The notes under the pieces: model-generated
What the model saw: the letters and a program-made list of their open reading frames with translations, nothing else
Database searches by the model: none
Told to the model about the DNA's origin: nothing
Shown here: positions 1 through 12,520 of the stretch, one piece after another
Position numbering within the stretch: position 1 is the first letter of the stretch
Layout of the letters: every line of letters begins with the position of its first letter
Assembly (NCBI RefSeq): GCF_905220565.1
Contig: NC_059403.1
Location: forward strand, 2,666,001 to 2,730,000
Origin: Melitaea cinxia
Lineage: Eukaryota > Arthropoda > Insecta > Lepidoptera > Nymphalidae
Direction: 5' to 3'
DNA: 64,000 nt
Position numbers and translations under genes: made by a program

Positions 1-1200
1 TGAGTATTCTGATAAATAATCCAAATATACATAAAACGTGGTCTTTTATTAGGGTTCGATTTAGGTAGACACATGCGAGTAAGTATAAGAAAACCATAAT
101 GGGGAATAAAAAAAATTAGATTGCTTCATTCGACAACTCAATTCCCGAGGCACCACTGCGAGTATTACTCGTTTCATTTCTTCGGCTTACCGGCGAATGG
201 ATTTAGAAAGAAAATAATTAGATTTCCTACCATTCATTAACGTTTTGTATACAATGCAATCTCAGAGCCGATCCAGTATAATAATAGAAATAAAATTGTA
301 ACTACAAGGATACATTTGTTTGTTAATTGTTTTTACTGAAATTGTATAAAATATACAATTAATAAGGGCACGAAACTGAGAAGTAAAGTTTTAGTACTAG
401 GGAAGTAATAGTAGAAGAACAAATAGTAATTTGAAAAAAAAAGAACGTAATGCACTTTGTATGTTGACGCGTTGTATGACGCGTTGGTGCAATGTTCTCT
501 AGTACACGAGGTCTTTGGTGTAATAATTTTTCTGTGAAAATATACCTTAAATGTGGTGTTAAAAGGTTTTTAAACTAAACAGTTTACATAATAGTTAATG
601 CCCATCGTTTAGCTTTGCATTTTTGCGGTTTTTGTTAATCGCAGAGGTTCAAATTGGTGAAAATAGGTATAACAATTACGATTTTAACGATTAAGTTCTT
701 TTATCATGAAAGAGTAACAAGTATCCTATATGTTCTACTATCCACAAACTCCCACAAAATTAAATTTTTATTACATACTAATGTATGTACCGTTCTTTAT
801 TCCTACACTGCAGCTCTATTTGCTATAGCTTTCTAGTTGCAAACAACAATTACCTCAATTCTCACCCTCGAAGACCTGCTTTAAACTTTAAAGAACGAAA
901 GTTTGGATGTCGCTAAATTAAATTTATTTACAAGAGCCTTCAGCAGTTTCTTCTAGTGCAAATTACATTACTAAACTTGAACATTTTAATGAATGTTTGA
1001 ATTATTCGAAACTGTTGAATCTTTTTTGCTAAATGAATTTAAATGTAGACCATTAAATGGAAATAAAAAGAACGAATAAGCGTAGTTTAGACATTGCTAT
1101 ATTTTCAAGATCTTTTTTTACAGTTTCTGTATAGAACTCAAGAGGGCAATTCTGTATTTAATTAATACTGTTTTCTGTAACAAAACGAATAAACACATTA
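1..1200. other. AT-rich non-coding DNA
   Basis: No open frame of note and no recognised repeat. Confidence 0.6.
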
Positions 1201-1202
1201 TT

Positions 1203-1935
1203 AACGACTAGCTGCTGCCTGCGACGTCGTCTGCGTAAACACTATACAGCAAAAATACCTACGATTATACCTTTAAAATAACATTTATTTACCCGTTTCT
1301 TCTTTACATGTCATATCTGCAGAAAGTGCAGTAACAGAGGGACACTGTCTTTTGTAAAATTGACCTTCAAAAAGTGCTTATTTTCTGCTTTGAATAAATG
1401 ACTTTATGGTGATTCTGCTGAATTAAGTCATAAGTTGTAACTGAAGCAGATGGAGAAAATAATGAATAAGGAATACAGAATAGGTTATGAATAGGGAATA
1501 CATACTTATAGGACTTCTCGATAAACAACATTAGTGGTTATGATGATGTTTTTGAAATCTCATACATGGCGCAGCTTTAAAATTATCTTGATACTACTTA
1601 TATTCGTTTAATCATATTAATCGGCCTAAGTTACTTATATTGCGTGATTTTTATGGTGTGAAGCTAACTTATAGCATGGTTATTAACATAATAGCAACAA
1701 AATTCAAATATGCGTCGTTAGCTTACACGTTGTTACAGAATGCCTTGAAAAAATAAAGGTTCTCTGCTCGTTCCCTGTAGGTGATAGCGTGATAATATGT
1801 AGCCTATATGATGACCCGACTTCTTAATTATATTCGTGCCAAATTTGAAGTAAATCCATGCAGTACTTTTTGAGTTTATCCCGGAAATACATACAGACAA
1901 GCAGACAAACAGACAAAAATTCTAAAAATTTTTGG
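1203..1935. repeat. Retrotransposon-derived fragments (family H)
   Basis: Contains ctagctgctgcctgcgacg near 1208 and, at about 1745-1935, a tail with atcccggaaatacatacaga and repeated cagacaa units. Related fragments occur at 17975-18180 and 48720-48835. These look like ends of a lepidopteran non-LTR or related element; the middle may be unrelated. Confidence 0.5.
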
Positions 1936-2150
1936 CTTCGGTATCGATTGTAGATGACACCCCAAGTATTCTTTTAAAAAAATATTCAATGTACAGTTTT
2001 GATTTTCCCACCATTTTATTATATGTGTAGATTTGATTATTCCACTTCATAATTGTTTCAAACTTTAGAAATTTATAAGTATAATTTTAAACCTGTCTCC
2101 TTTTAATTTTGGGTAAATATAGTTGTATATGTTTTTATTTACAGATTTAG

Positions 2151-2346
2151 CCTGTAATTTCGCACTGATGGGAACAGGCTAATTTGTCCATACCTACATG
2201 GACCCTTCACCTAAGAAGGGTCTCAGCACTGCGGGTTGGTGAATATATTCCTTACTATAGTACCTAACGATCGCTATCAGGTGTCTTTGAAAACAACTGA
2301 GACCAACAGCTATGCGTGATTTTACAAAAAAAAAAAAAAAAAAATA
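2151..2346 (+). repeat. SINE-like element (family C) with A-tail
   Basis: Begins agcctgtaatttcgcactg, contains actgcgggttggtgaatata and cgatcgctatcaggtg, and ends with a 19-base A-run at 2326-2344. Relatives are at 7919-7976, 57883-58014 and 58388-58470. Confidence 0.65.
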
Positions 2347-3184
2347 TACAGGCAAAATGTAAAACAGAATTTTGAAACGATAATTAGCCCGCTTTAGTTT
2401 ATGATATTCATATTTACGAACATGTGCCAGTTATAAAGCCCCAAAGTTTTGTTGACACATGACGTCATACAACTTTTGCTACTAGGACGACATATGTTTA
2501 AAATGTTACTAGAAAAGGGGGAGGGTGTTAAGTTGCGGTTGGAAAAATTAAAAAATATAATAATTATTTTTAAAACGAATTATGATTAAATTAAACTGAT
2601 CTTTATATAAAACATTTCAACTCACAGACAACAAAAATTAACATTTATAAAATAATTTCACTCAATATCAATAATTAATCAAGACGAAAGTTTTATAGAA
2701 GTTTTATCTCAGACAAATTAAGTTAAAATTAATGATAAAAATTAATACATTTAGTTTCATTTTCAGTTACCTTTAAGCAGTCGAGAGTAATTTTAATTAC
2801 ATTTAAACAATAGAAGTGATGTGTATCACATCTAACCACGTAAAGAAAACCTGGAATACCACAAAAGATGTTTCTTGTTAGAAGAATACAATGATCTTAG
2901 CTTTTGTTTCAGCCGCAAGTGACACGAAAAAGAATCTTGACGTTACTTTGGGAGCTTTGAAAGGAATTGATGTTAGGCCTGGATTACACTCAGTCAGCAT
3001 ACTTTTAATTAAATAAAAAGTGATTAATAGTTGTGAAACGAAACGAATTATTTTTTACCTGATTGACTATTACTAGTTATGTCAAGAGGCTTAACTGAAA
3101 ATTGACTAAATACTTACTCGTCTCTACGCACAGTAATTCTATTTTTCGCTTTTATAAATTTATAACTACAAACTTATAATATTA
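2347..3184. other. AT-rich non-coding DNA
   Basis: I see no gene, RNA gene or recognised repeat. Confidence 0.55.
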
Positions 3185-3412
3185 TAAACAATAATAAATA
3201 AATAAATATCTACATAATACACACACGGTCGTCTGTGCCTAAAGTAAGCAACTTATTGCTTGTGTTATAGGTAACAGCCGACTGGTAGCTACATTTTTTT
3301 TCGATATCCCTACTTATAAATAATACATATATAAATAAATATTTATATTACACCCAGACTCGGAGTGGGAATCGAACCCAGAACCCTCGGAGCAGAAAGC
3401 AGGGTCACTACT
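3185..3412 (-). repeat. tRNA-derived SINE-like fragment
   Basis: Ends with ggaatcgaacccagaacc, which on the minus strand reads as a pol III B-box (ggttctgggttcgattcc). It is preceded by AT-rich sequence with ataaataaatat runs. Confidence 0.5.
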
Positions 3413-3689
3413 TAATAAAATTTTAACTCTTTGTATCTAGTTTATCCCCTTTATATATATGTATGTCCAATTATTAGTAATTTTGTCCTTGTAATAAGAA
3501 CCACTAAAAACTTGTAAGACAGAAACGCGTGGGGTGATATTTATCAGTTACACAAAGAACCCTTACGCTTATTTTCGTCCTTTCATTTTGTATCATATTT
3601 ACTGCTTTGGAGGTACCAGAGCACAAAGACATATTTTCGTTTCATATCGGTTTGTCGTCAACAATCGAGTCAACTTTATTTAAGCCTAC

Positions 3690-3800
3690 ACAATTTTTTA
3701 ATATCATATCAAAAATCGACCGTTCCAGCGGGGATCGAATCTGCATCTTTGACTTACCGTGTCGGCACTTTAGCCAATTAAGCTATGGAACGATGTAACC
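3690..3800 (-). repeat. tRNA-derived SINE-like fragment
   Basis: Contains gcggggatcgaatctgcat and ttagccaattaagctatgg. On the minus strand these read as B-box then, further on, tRNA-like A-box elements in tRNA order (A before B). Confidence 0.45.
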
Positions 3801-4849
3801 GCTAGATCGAAATTTTTGATATGATGATTTTATATTCGGTCTAAGCGACTTTACTTAAGTCTTTATTTAAGTCGCTAAAGATTCTTTATGAAATCTTTAT
3901 AATTAAAATCCCTTTTTAGATATCATCGATCTTCTCTTTCAATATTTATTAACACTTTCCAATATGAAATTCAGCTTCAAATTCCAAAAATATTCCTTGA
4001 CAACGACATGAAATTGTTTATAGATTTTTAGGGTGGTAGTTTAGATGAGAATATTTGGAACAATTACAAAATATTGGTGACACAGCAAACAACGCTAAGC
4101 TAGTACTACACCGGGAGACTTGTATAATGATGAATACAGTATTGCAAATGACCGAAAGGCAATGGTCTCAATAACCAGTACAGAAAAATAGTACTAGGGA
4201 TTTTAAACATGTGAGGGTAATTATTAGACCAGGACTAGGTAGATTAGGTGTACAAAAATCGAAAATACGTTATCTCATATTCATATTTTTAAGATATTCC
4301 AAAGAACGTACACTGCACATAAACCCTTATGATAATATTTAGGTATATCTTAACGATTTATTACCCTCCTGCATATTCAGTACCATCAAAGATAAATCAT
4401 ATAACAAAGATAAAGTACTTAGTTAAACATTTAAAATGTTCGCTATCCACTTGGTAATTTGATAAGCAAATCGGTAAAAGGCTTAACTTTCTACTTTCCG
4501 GAGCTCAAGTTATTTGAGAATCAGATGAATGTAATTATGACTCCCAAAACTCAATTAGAGTTACAAGATAGATAACATGAAGCAAAAATTATAATTTTAT
4601 TTTATTCTGCAACTAAAAATGTATACAGCTGTTGTCAGCCTTGTTGTTCCTTTTTGTTCGAACTAATTTCAATAATTTTAGAGAACAACAAAGAGGCAAT
4701 AGTTTAAGATTTTCGGCTAGACACAAATTACTTAGTAAAAAGTTGCTTGTAGTTTAATTGGTATTAGTGGTCGCCCAGAGAAAATTCGACCATAATTATT
4801 TTAAATTACAAATTTGAACGTTATTAAGGTTCTGTTGTCAAAGACTATA
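3801..4849. other. AT-rich non-coding DNA
   Basis: Nothing supported as a gene or repeat. Confidence 0.5.
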
Positions 4850-5141
4850 GATATTTTTTTTTATGAAACTAGGTCGGCAAACAAGCGTACGGCTCACCTG
4901 ATAGTAAGCAATTACCGTAGCTTATAGACGCCTGCAATACCAGAAGCATAGCAAGCGCGTTGCCGACCCAACCCCCAATCCCCCCCAGGAGCTCTGGCCA
5001 TCTTACTCACTAGCAGGAACATAATACTGCTTAAAATCAGTATTATTTAGCTGTGGTCTTCTGTAAGGTCGAGGTAATTCCCCAGACCGGCTGCTCCATA
5101 TTTTGAGCAAGAAATTTCCTGCTGTGCCCTACCTCAGTTAA
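4850..5141 (-). repeat. SINE-like element (family A)
   Basis: Reads on the plus strand taggtcggcaaacaagcg ... agctgtggtcttctgtaagg ... cctgctgtgccctacctcag. The T-run at its left end is the A-tail in minus orientation. Same family as 5729, 18910, 23574, 44172, 61250 and 63032. Confidence 0.8.
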
Positions 5142-5142
5142 G

Positions 5143-5198
5143 TACTTCTGTAATACTTCTGTAATACTTCTGTGATACTTCTGTAATAATAAACAAAA

Positions 5199-5233
<35 letters not shown>
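5143..5233. repeat. 11-bp tandem repeat and adjoining (AT)n microsatellite
   Basis: Four copies of tacttctgtaa (one base varied) at 5143-5186, then an AT dinucleotide run at 5202-5233. The array abuts the end of the family A element. Confidence 0.85.
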
Positions 5234-5236
<3 letters not shown>

Positions 5237-5728
5237 TATGTGTCAAATACATGGTAGTGTGTGTAACCCCTTTTTTATTCATTTATACTCCTCATTTCGT
5301 ACAATTTTCATAAAAAGGTTTCGTAAAAAGTTTTTGCTTCACGTATTAATATATAAATATATTTAATTGAAGTGAGCAAATAATGCCTTTTATTTTTTCG
5401 TACGAAATATCTCGTCAATAAATCTATAAAGTCATTAACGAAGTCATCTACAAATTAAATTTTCTAATACTTGCCTAATGTATCTCAGGGGTCGTAGAGG
5501 GTCGTAGCTAGAGCCTTTCAATCGAGTTATAATTTCCGGATCGGGAGGCGCAACGGCGTGAAGATTGTAATAGATTCCGCCTTCATATTCGATATGTTCT
5601 ACGAGATATAGCTATCGATTTAATATGATTTATATATTCTTTATAACGTTAAGCTGTTTGAAGATAGAATAACTAAAATCTTCACGGGATTATGTGATAT
5701 AAATTTAGATTATAATTTGATAAAGCTT

Positions 5729-6010
5729 AACTGAGATAGAGCCAGCAGAAAATTTCTTGCTCAAAATACGGAGCAGCCCGACTAGGGCTACTCCTAGTAC
5801 CTCTACCTTACAGAAGATCACAGCAAAATAATACTGTTTTCAAGCAGTGCTCCTGTTGGTGAGTAAGGTGAGCTCAAAGGTAGCGCCTGGGGGGAATTGG
5901 AGATAGGGTCGGCAACGTGTATTGCAAGCGTCTATGCGCTACGGTCATCGCCTACCATCAGCTGAGCCGTATGCTTGTTTCATCAGCGGACCTAGTTACA
6001 TAAAAAAAAA
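5729..6010 (+). repeat. SINE-like element (family A)
   Basis: Plus-orientation copy: agatagagccagcagaaaa, ggagcagcccgactaggg, atactgttttcaagcagtg and ctgagccgtatgcttgttt, ending with an A-run at 6001-6010. Diverged relative to the copy at 18910. Confidence 0.75.
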
Positions 6011-6670
6011 TTGTCATCTTTCTCGTTCTTTATACAGAAGTTTTATTTCTATTTTTTGTGTAGCAGTAAAACCTCATTTTCATCTTTGGTATTTTTTGTT
6101 TTGTACACATCATTTATTTTAAAAGAAAGCACTATTGTCTATGTAAATTAATCAAATATACAATGGTGTGTCAGATAATACTAATGCAAATTTGCGTACA
6201 ACTGTACACCATTAGCAGAGAAATGACCCACACTCGGTAATGAGACATATGATAATTAATTACAGTAGAAGAATACATTTCAGACATTCCACATCAAGTG
6301 TATTTAAGGAATATAATATTGTATTGCAAATATAATATTGCAGAGTAAAAAAATACTTAGGTAATTTAGATGAAGTAAAAGAAAATAAGAAATCCGTTAT
6401 TACATTTAGAGTACTCACTGTAAAAATAATTGCTTTATACTACAAATGGAAATATATGTGAAATCTTATATTTAATTATCAGAGTCTAGATATTGTATGA
6501 ATCTTTTTTGCGAAAGAAATCAGAAACGGATCAGCTATATAAATCATTCTGTCAATTAAGCAGAAAAATGTAGGTCTCTTGTTAACTTTTTTGTTTCCTC
6601 GTTAGTTTAGCTTCGCTGTCGATGCTAGGTACCAAATTTGCTATATGAATAACGATCAAACTTGCTTGAT
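6011..6670. other. AT-rich non-coding DNA
   Basis: No supported feature. Confidence 0.5.
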
Positions 6671-6671
6671 G

Positions 6672-6780
6672 TGACCGCTCTGGTATAGTGGTGCCGTGTA
6701 GGCGACTAAACTAGGTTAGATTCCCCGCTCGGAATGAAAATCAAATCTCGGTAGAAGATTTGATTTTGTTTTGATAACCA
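6672..6780 (+). repeat. tRNA-derived SINE (family B)
   Basis: A-box-like tggtatagtggtg at 6681-6693 and a diverged B-box ggttagattcccc near 6714. It shares the head accgctctggtatagtggtg with the copy at 50466. Confidence 0.65.
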
Positions 6781-6929
6781 CGATTCTCATTTTCTTCCTT
6801 ATTCATTTAATTTAATACCATATAAAAAGTGCATAATTTAAAGTGACGACTGCTTCCTGGACGGGAGACGGAAATAAGCGGTGAAGTTATACTCCTCAGA
6901 TTTAATTGAATTTGATCATTTTTTTTTAA

Positions 6930-7065
6930 ATTTTTGTTTAAACTTTATTGCACACACAAAAAAAAGATACATTTTAGAACGATTAGATACAAAACAAATA
7001 ATGTATGTACAGGCGGCCTTATCACTTATAGCGATCTCTTCCAGGCAACCTTTAATAAAGTAGTT
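6930..7065 (-). repeat. Retrotransposon tail (family G)
   Basis: On the minus strand this reads aggttgcctggaagagatcg ... agcgataaggccgcctgt. The plus-strand relative is at 11455-11590 (ggttgcctggaaaagatcg). It resembles the 3' tail of a lepidopteran non-LTR element. Confidence 0.6.
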
Positions 7066-7498
7066 GATAAGAAGTTTCTTTAACTCGTAGTATATTACTC
7101 TTAATTTGTGCCAAAAATATTAAGTTTTAGAAGGTTAGACAGTCTAATTATAACCATGTTCAAGCTGTAAAATCTGAAATACACTTACACATTAGGTTAA
7201 ATTCTAAAACTACCCTACATTTAGATTTCTTCTCAATATTACCTATCGTTACGTCGTTTTAGAGATAAAAACTTTTAAAACTCGGCGAGATATTGAAAGA
7301 AAAACTACATACTATTTACATACAATGGAAATTAATGATTTTACTTTGAAATTTTGACGTTTTGATTTAAACGAAAAACTATTTTAAGCATTGATAAAAT
7401 TTTCCCTCGCCTACAACTTATATACTGATAATAATTATAGACAAGAATAAGTAGTATCAAGAGTATTTTATTCATCTTCATTCATATATGAACCAAAA

Positions 7499-7794
7499 TC
7501 TAATATATAAAATTCTCGTGTCGCGGTGTTTGTAGTTAAACTCCTCCGAAACGGCTTCACCGATTGTGTTCATATCGGGTAGTTCTGAGAATCGAACAAC
7601 ATCTATTTTTCATACCCCTAAGTTATAAGGGGGGGAGGGGTTGTTAAGACGTTAATAAAATGTTATGAAATTTTGTGTGCATATCGGGTAGGTCTGAGAA
7701 TCGGCCAACATGTATTTTTCATTCCGTCAGGGGGGAAGGGATTGAGAAGGTTAATAAAATATATGGCAAAACAACGTTTGCGGGGTCAGATAGT
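7499..7794 (+). mobile_element. Helitron-like non-autonomous element
   Basis: Head atataaaattctcgtgtcg, body with gttaaactcctccgaaacgg and atcgggtaggtctgagaatc, tail gtttgcggggtcagatagt. Same family as 42840-43118 and 52672-52885, where the tail ends CTAG. No ORF. Confidence 0.6.
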
Positions 7795-8071
7795 AATTTT
7801 ATAGTTTTTCTTATTATATTTCTTATTATATAGTTGTCTACATATCAAATGTGAATGAGGTAATTCTATATTTTATATTGTAACGTGACAAAACGTTTTA
7901 CAATTTCGCGATCACGAGTCAGCCTATAACATCCAACTGCTGGGCATTGGCCTATTTCTTCATATAAGAGAAGGATTATTATAATTGTTATAATTTATTC
8001 TAAGTTATCCTTTCGATTTGCTCATTCATTGGCTTAGTCCGTCTATTGCAGACAATTTATACATATTTTTT

Positions 8072-8120
8072 GTGCCCTAGGCGATACAGTGTCAGACAGA
8101 CACTGTGTCGCCTAGGGCAC
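8072..8120. repeat. 49-bp hairpin-forming inverted repeat
   Basis: Arms of 22 bp (8072-8093 and 8099-8120) match with one mismatch around a 5 bp loop. The left arm starts gtgccctaggcgatacag; the right ends cgcctagggcac. A related, shorter version is near 16460-16490. Confidence 0.9.
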
Positions 8121-8400
8121 TTTTCAGGAAAACGCAGAGTTGCCTAAGCTCTGCGCCACCCTCTCGACCTCATTGGCTAGGCCTACAGGAATGACGAGTC
8201 GATACGTGTGTAGCCAGTTTGGCTGCAGGAGTCTTTCGCATTTCAGAGCTATGACACGAATGCTTGACGGAGACCCCATTCCGGGTTTCAAATGAAGTTT
8301 TCCTTCTCCAAGACCCTGATGATTTTGAGCCAGGTTTATCCCTCGGCCGCCTTTTACGACACCCACGGTAAGAAAGGGGGTGATGCTATTCTACTCAGCT
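8121..8400 (-). repeat. Non-LTR retrotransposon-like fragment
   Basis: Contains cgccttttacgacacccacgg followed by gggggtgatgctattct, the kind of segment also found in the repeat at 11630-11945 (ctcttacgacacccacggg). An open minus frame here has no recognisable domain. Confidence 0.45.
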
Positions 8401-8929
8401 GACACTACACGGAACTTTACAACTGTATTCATAAAATAAATGTAATGATGTCAAAATAAAAAAGTACTAAATTTAGTTTACTGACTTTTACATTAGCTCG
8501 GTATTATAGTAGTGTGTGGAATTATGCGATTCGTCTAGTTTAAAACAAAACAAAGAATTTTAAATAACCATTTGTATCACACAGGTGGCAGCACTCTGAA
8601 TACTAAAGCGCTACTCACCAATGATTTTGCTGAAAAGATCATTTGTCGAGCTGTTACATTTTATCTGTTGCAACTAAAATAACACCGAAGCTTACAGGTA
8701 CAAATGTAATCTAATTAAGTCTGTGTGTTATTATAGGGCAACGTCTGGGTTACATATTAATACTCATTACATCTATCCATCATATTCGGTAGTTCTACCA
8801 TGAGTAATTGCGAAATAATAGCGTTCGTAGCTAAATTAGGTGGACGTATAATAACGTAATTTGTATGACGTTTATACTTAGTTATATCCAGTTAGACTCA
8901 GCTATAACATAGTTCAAAGTAAAAGAAAA

Positions 8930-9030
8930 CAAAAAAGGTGGAGGTTCTTTCAATTGGATTGTATTTTTTTAATGTATGTTACCTCAGAACTTTTGACTGG
9001 GTGGACTGTTTTCGATAATTCTTTTAATCG
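8930..9030 (-). repeat. Fragment of TIR-type repeat (family D)
   Basis: Contains tgtatgttacctcagaactt followed by ttgactgggtg, the reverse complement of the family D tail segment (cacccagtcaaaagttctg) seen at 14060 and 56300. Confidence 0.6.
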
Positions 9031-9579
9031 TAAGGTGTCAAGTACTTTTCGAGTTATATCTAATAATGTGTATTTACTTGATAATTTTTTCGTCACTTGT
9101 GTTTGCCAGCAGACACAGTTATTAAATACAATTGGCAAAATACAAGGCTATGAATATATACCAAACTACATTAGAGTAGCACATAATTTATTACAGTCTA
9201 AATAATATAAAAAAGATACTTTCCTTTTTTTGTACTTATTTAACTATAACTTTCTCTAAGGTATAAGCACTTTCTTAGTCAAACCTAATGAATGTTTAAT
9301 TTACAACAATACCTACTCAGATATTTAAATTCTATTCATTTCAATAATCTTAAAACTAAAAGATTATTGTGTATGTGTGTCCGAAATATGTGGGCAATGT
9401 TCGTATCCAATATATCTAGAAGTAATATGTGCACACTGCAATAAATATTTTCTCCACACTTTTCCGCCAATTACTTCCCTGCATCTTCGTAACGGAGAAA
9501 AATGTTATTGCTTGGAAATGAGTTATCGCTTATCTTCGCCAATGGATTTTACCACGTCTATTTTATATTTGAATGATGA

Positions 9580-9884
9580 AATGATAACAAATATCTATAA
9601 TATAAAAATGAGTCGCTGAATGTGTTGCTAAGCGCAAAACTCGAGAACGGTTGGACCGATTTCGCTAATTCTTTTTTTAAAATATTCCTTGAAGTACGAG
9701 GATGGTTCTTACGGAGAGAAATATTCTAAAAAAAAAATTTAAAATTTCCTGAAAAAGTCTAAAAACAACACTCTTCTATACTCCCATACAAAAGATTTGT
9801 GATAATACTTAAAAGTCAATTTGAACTTTAATACCATACGATAAAGTTTGTGTTAGGCGATACGAAGTTCGCCGGGTCAGCTAG
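9580..9884 (+). mobile_element. Helitron-like non-autonomous element, second family
   Basis: Contains gcgcaaaactcgagaacgg, ttggaccgatttcgctaatt and a tail acgaagttcgccgggtcagc ending CTAG. It differs in body from the 7499 element but shares the terminal gggtcagctagt. Confidence 0.6.
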
Positions 9885-11300
9885 TAGTTTATAAAACAAA
9901 TAATAAATTCATGATTATATGTGATTAAGTGATTTTTTGATAGCCTTAATTCCCTTTATTTCTTTAGCAAATTGAAATTTACCTTCATACAGTCAATGCA
10001 GCGTAGTATAAGATTTTCGTTATTTTAATAAATTAAAGTAGTTCATTTGTTGTATCATCTGTCATCTTTATGGCTTTGTTTTTGGTTTTCCACTCAAGGG
10101 AGTAGAAAAAATAAATTCAATTTCAAGGTAATATTTAATTTTTTAAAATGTTTATAATTGTTTTTTTTACATTATTTACATTACTTATATTTTTACTCGC
10201 CACAATAGTTTAGAATTGTAAGAAATTACATTTTTTTTGTGTACTAACCAACACTCGTAAATAGATTAATTGAAAAACACCTTTCATTTTCAAGTGGGAA
10301 TGCGGAAAGGCGGCAGCCGGAATATTTTGGAATACACATAGTCTGTTAAACAGGTGCATTTTATACCTGTTTTCATATGTCTCATATGTTTATCATACTC
10401 TATTTGAATGCAGTACTATATTAAAAATAGTACCGTAATGTTAGTATACTAATTTACTTATAACTTACTCCAGCTAAAATCACTGTTAAGAGTCACTTTC
10501 AGTGTCCCTGGTGTTTCATCGTTTCAGATGATTTCACTGCTCATTTTTTTTCATAACGCGCGTCTATATTAAGACATGTACGAAAACAAAAATACTGTAT
10601 AAAATATAAAGACAAAACATAACGATTATTTTAAAGTATTTTTAAAATTTTATACAAAATATTTATGTCATAGCTATTCAATATTCAGTATTGTGTGAAG
10701 TCGAGCTTAATACTGAGGAAGTTTATACTTTTTGAACATGAAAGGAGAGAGTGCTCGAGAGGTGTTTGCTCCTCTTCATAACTTCTTCAGAATCACTCGT
10801 CTGCGCTCTACGATTCGACGTATCTGTAGAAGGTTGAAGGTCATACTAAGAGAAAAATAAACCTTGTTTTCAACCGCACGAGATTTTTTGGTACGTTTTT
10901 AAGCAAAATAAGTATATTTCATTCACATCTGCTTTATTTTAAGTACTAAATATGTGCATCTCTTTTATTTTAATACTTTTAAAAATATTTTAGTGAGACG
11001 GTAAAATTGTGAGGTCATTAAACTCTAAAAAATTACATGTGTATTTTATGTCATTGTCACAACGCCTTGTAATATAAATAAGTTGAGAAAGAAAATTCTA
11101 AAAGAAGACTTAAATTTGTTGAGGATTAAAGGATTTTAAGTTTATGAATGTCATATATATTCGCTAAAACATACTTTGTTTTAAAAGCGTATATAGTAAC
11201 GCAGAATAAATGAGTGCCTTATTTAAATTTTATTTTTTACGTCTCTAATATTTATTATTTCTTTTTAATAAACAATAACAATATGATATTCAACGTGAAT
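9885..11300. other. AT-rich non-coding DNA
   Basis: No supported gene. A 40-codon ATG-initiated frame at 10738-10860, rich in arginine, is the only coherent short ORF and matches nothing I recognise. Confidence 0.5.
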
Positions 11301-11309
11301 AAAATTATA

Positions 11310-11392
11310 TATTTGTATGTATGTATTTATGTATTTACGTATGTGTGTATGTGTGTCTGTGTGTATGTGTGTATGTGTGTATGTGTGTTTAA
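11310..11392. repeat. (TATG/TGTG)n simple repeat
   Basis: Degenerate tatg and tgtg units run through this stretch. They account for the spurious plus-strand frame rich in Val, Cys and Tyr. Confidence 0.85.
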
Positions 11393-11454
11393 GTAAATAT
11401 ATTCAAACGTTTATGTCTCAATTTGTACACCTACACCGACACATACCATCTCCT

Positions 11455-11590
11455 CTGCCCCTAGGTTGCCTGGAAAAGATCGCTTTTCAGCGATAAGGCC
11501 GCCCTTTGTACCTTATGATACTTTGTTAAAATCAATCTGATATGTATTATTTCTGTATTCTACAATAAAGTGTATTGTTATGTTATGTTA
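11455..11590 (+). repeat. Retrotransposon tail (family G)
   Basis: Plus-strand copy of the family at 6930: gcgataaggccgccctttgt and tacaataaagtgtattgtta. A third partial copy is at 25808-25905. Confidence 0.6.
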
Positions 11591-11599
11591 ACAATATTT

Positions 11600-11945
11600 T
11601 ATTAATCATCATCATCATCATCATTACAGCCTATACGGACTGTATAGGCTGTAATGATGATGATGCTGCCACTGCTGGACATAGGTCTCCACAAGTTTAC
11701 GCCAAAAACAACGTGAACTCATGTGTTTTGCCCATAGTCACCACGCTGGGCAGGCGGGTTGGTGACCGCAGTACTGGCTTTATCGCACCGAAGACGCTGC
11801 TGCCCGTCTTCGGCCTGTGTATTTCAAAGCCAGCAGTTGGATGGTTATCCCGCCATCGGTCGGCTTCTTAAGTTCCAAGGTGGTTGTGGAACCTTGTTAT
11901 CCCTTAGTCGCCTCTTACGACACCCACGGGAAAAGAGGGGGTGGC
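11600..11945 (+). repeat. Interspersed repeat (family F)
   Basis: Starts in a short cat/atg repeat, then cactgctggacataggtctc, gtcaccacgctgggcaggcg, cgtcttcggcctgtgtattt and cgcctcttacgacacccacg. Likely a non-LTR retrotransposon 3' part. Truncated copies are at 12352-12520 and 17818-17890. The 40 bp at 11625-11660 include tacagcctatacggactgta and its near reverse complement. Confidence 0.65.
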
Positions 11946-12351
11946 TAAAAATATTTTATTAAACATTATACATATTTATAATTCACAACTTAAGAACCGA
12001 ATAATAATAATTAATAATAACTAACAATTTATTTAAGAATGAACTGGCAAATGAAATGGCAGGCTGACAACTGTCAAAATTAAAAGTTGTTATTAGTAAA
12101 AAAAAATAATATACAAATTGTATCAGCTGTAAACTTAAGTCATTTTTGTTACAGAATCTAGCATCTTTTAATGAAAATTTACAGCAAGATAATGATGGCG
12201 TTACGTAAACTACGGTTGTTACGTTTAGGTGTCATTGACGATATTTTGATGGGAAAGTAATCATACTATTCATTTGGCTTTGTATTTTTTTTTCTACATA
12301 TCGCTAACTAATTAATACCTTAATATATAATTACTTATTCTAAAAACAAAT

Positions 12352-12352
12352 A

Positions 12353-12389
<37 letters not shown>

Positions 12390-12520
12390 CCATCATCATC
12401 TTCAGTCTATCGCAATCCACTGCTGGACATAGGTCTCCACAAGTTTCAAGCCAAAAACGGCGTGAACTCATATGTTTTGCCCATAATCACCACGCTGGGC
12501 AGACGGGTTGGTGACCGCAG
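12352..12520 (+). repeat. (CAT)n followed by truncated family F repeat
   Basis: A run of cat units at about 12354-12400 leads straight into ccactgctggacataggtct and ccacgctgggcagacgggtt. The family appears to carry a cat microsatellite at its start. Confidence 0.8.

Noticed and set aside
9377..9619. 80-codon plus-strand frame with several Cys and His residues
   Set aside because: Cysteine spacing does not form a recognisable zinc-binding pattern, and the end merges into the Helitron-like element at 9580.
10738..10860. 40-codon arginine-rich ORF on the plus strand
   Set aside because: Upstream in-frame stops, no recognisable family and no supporting context.
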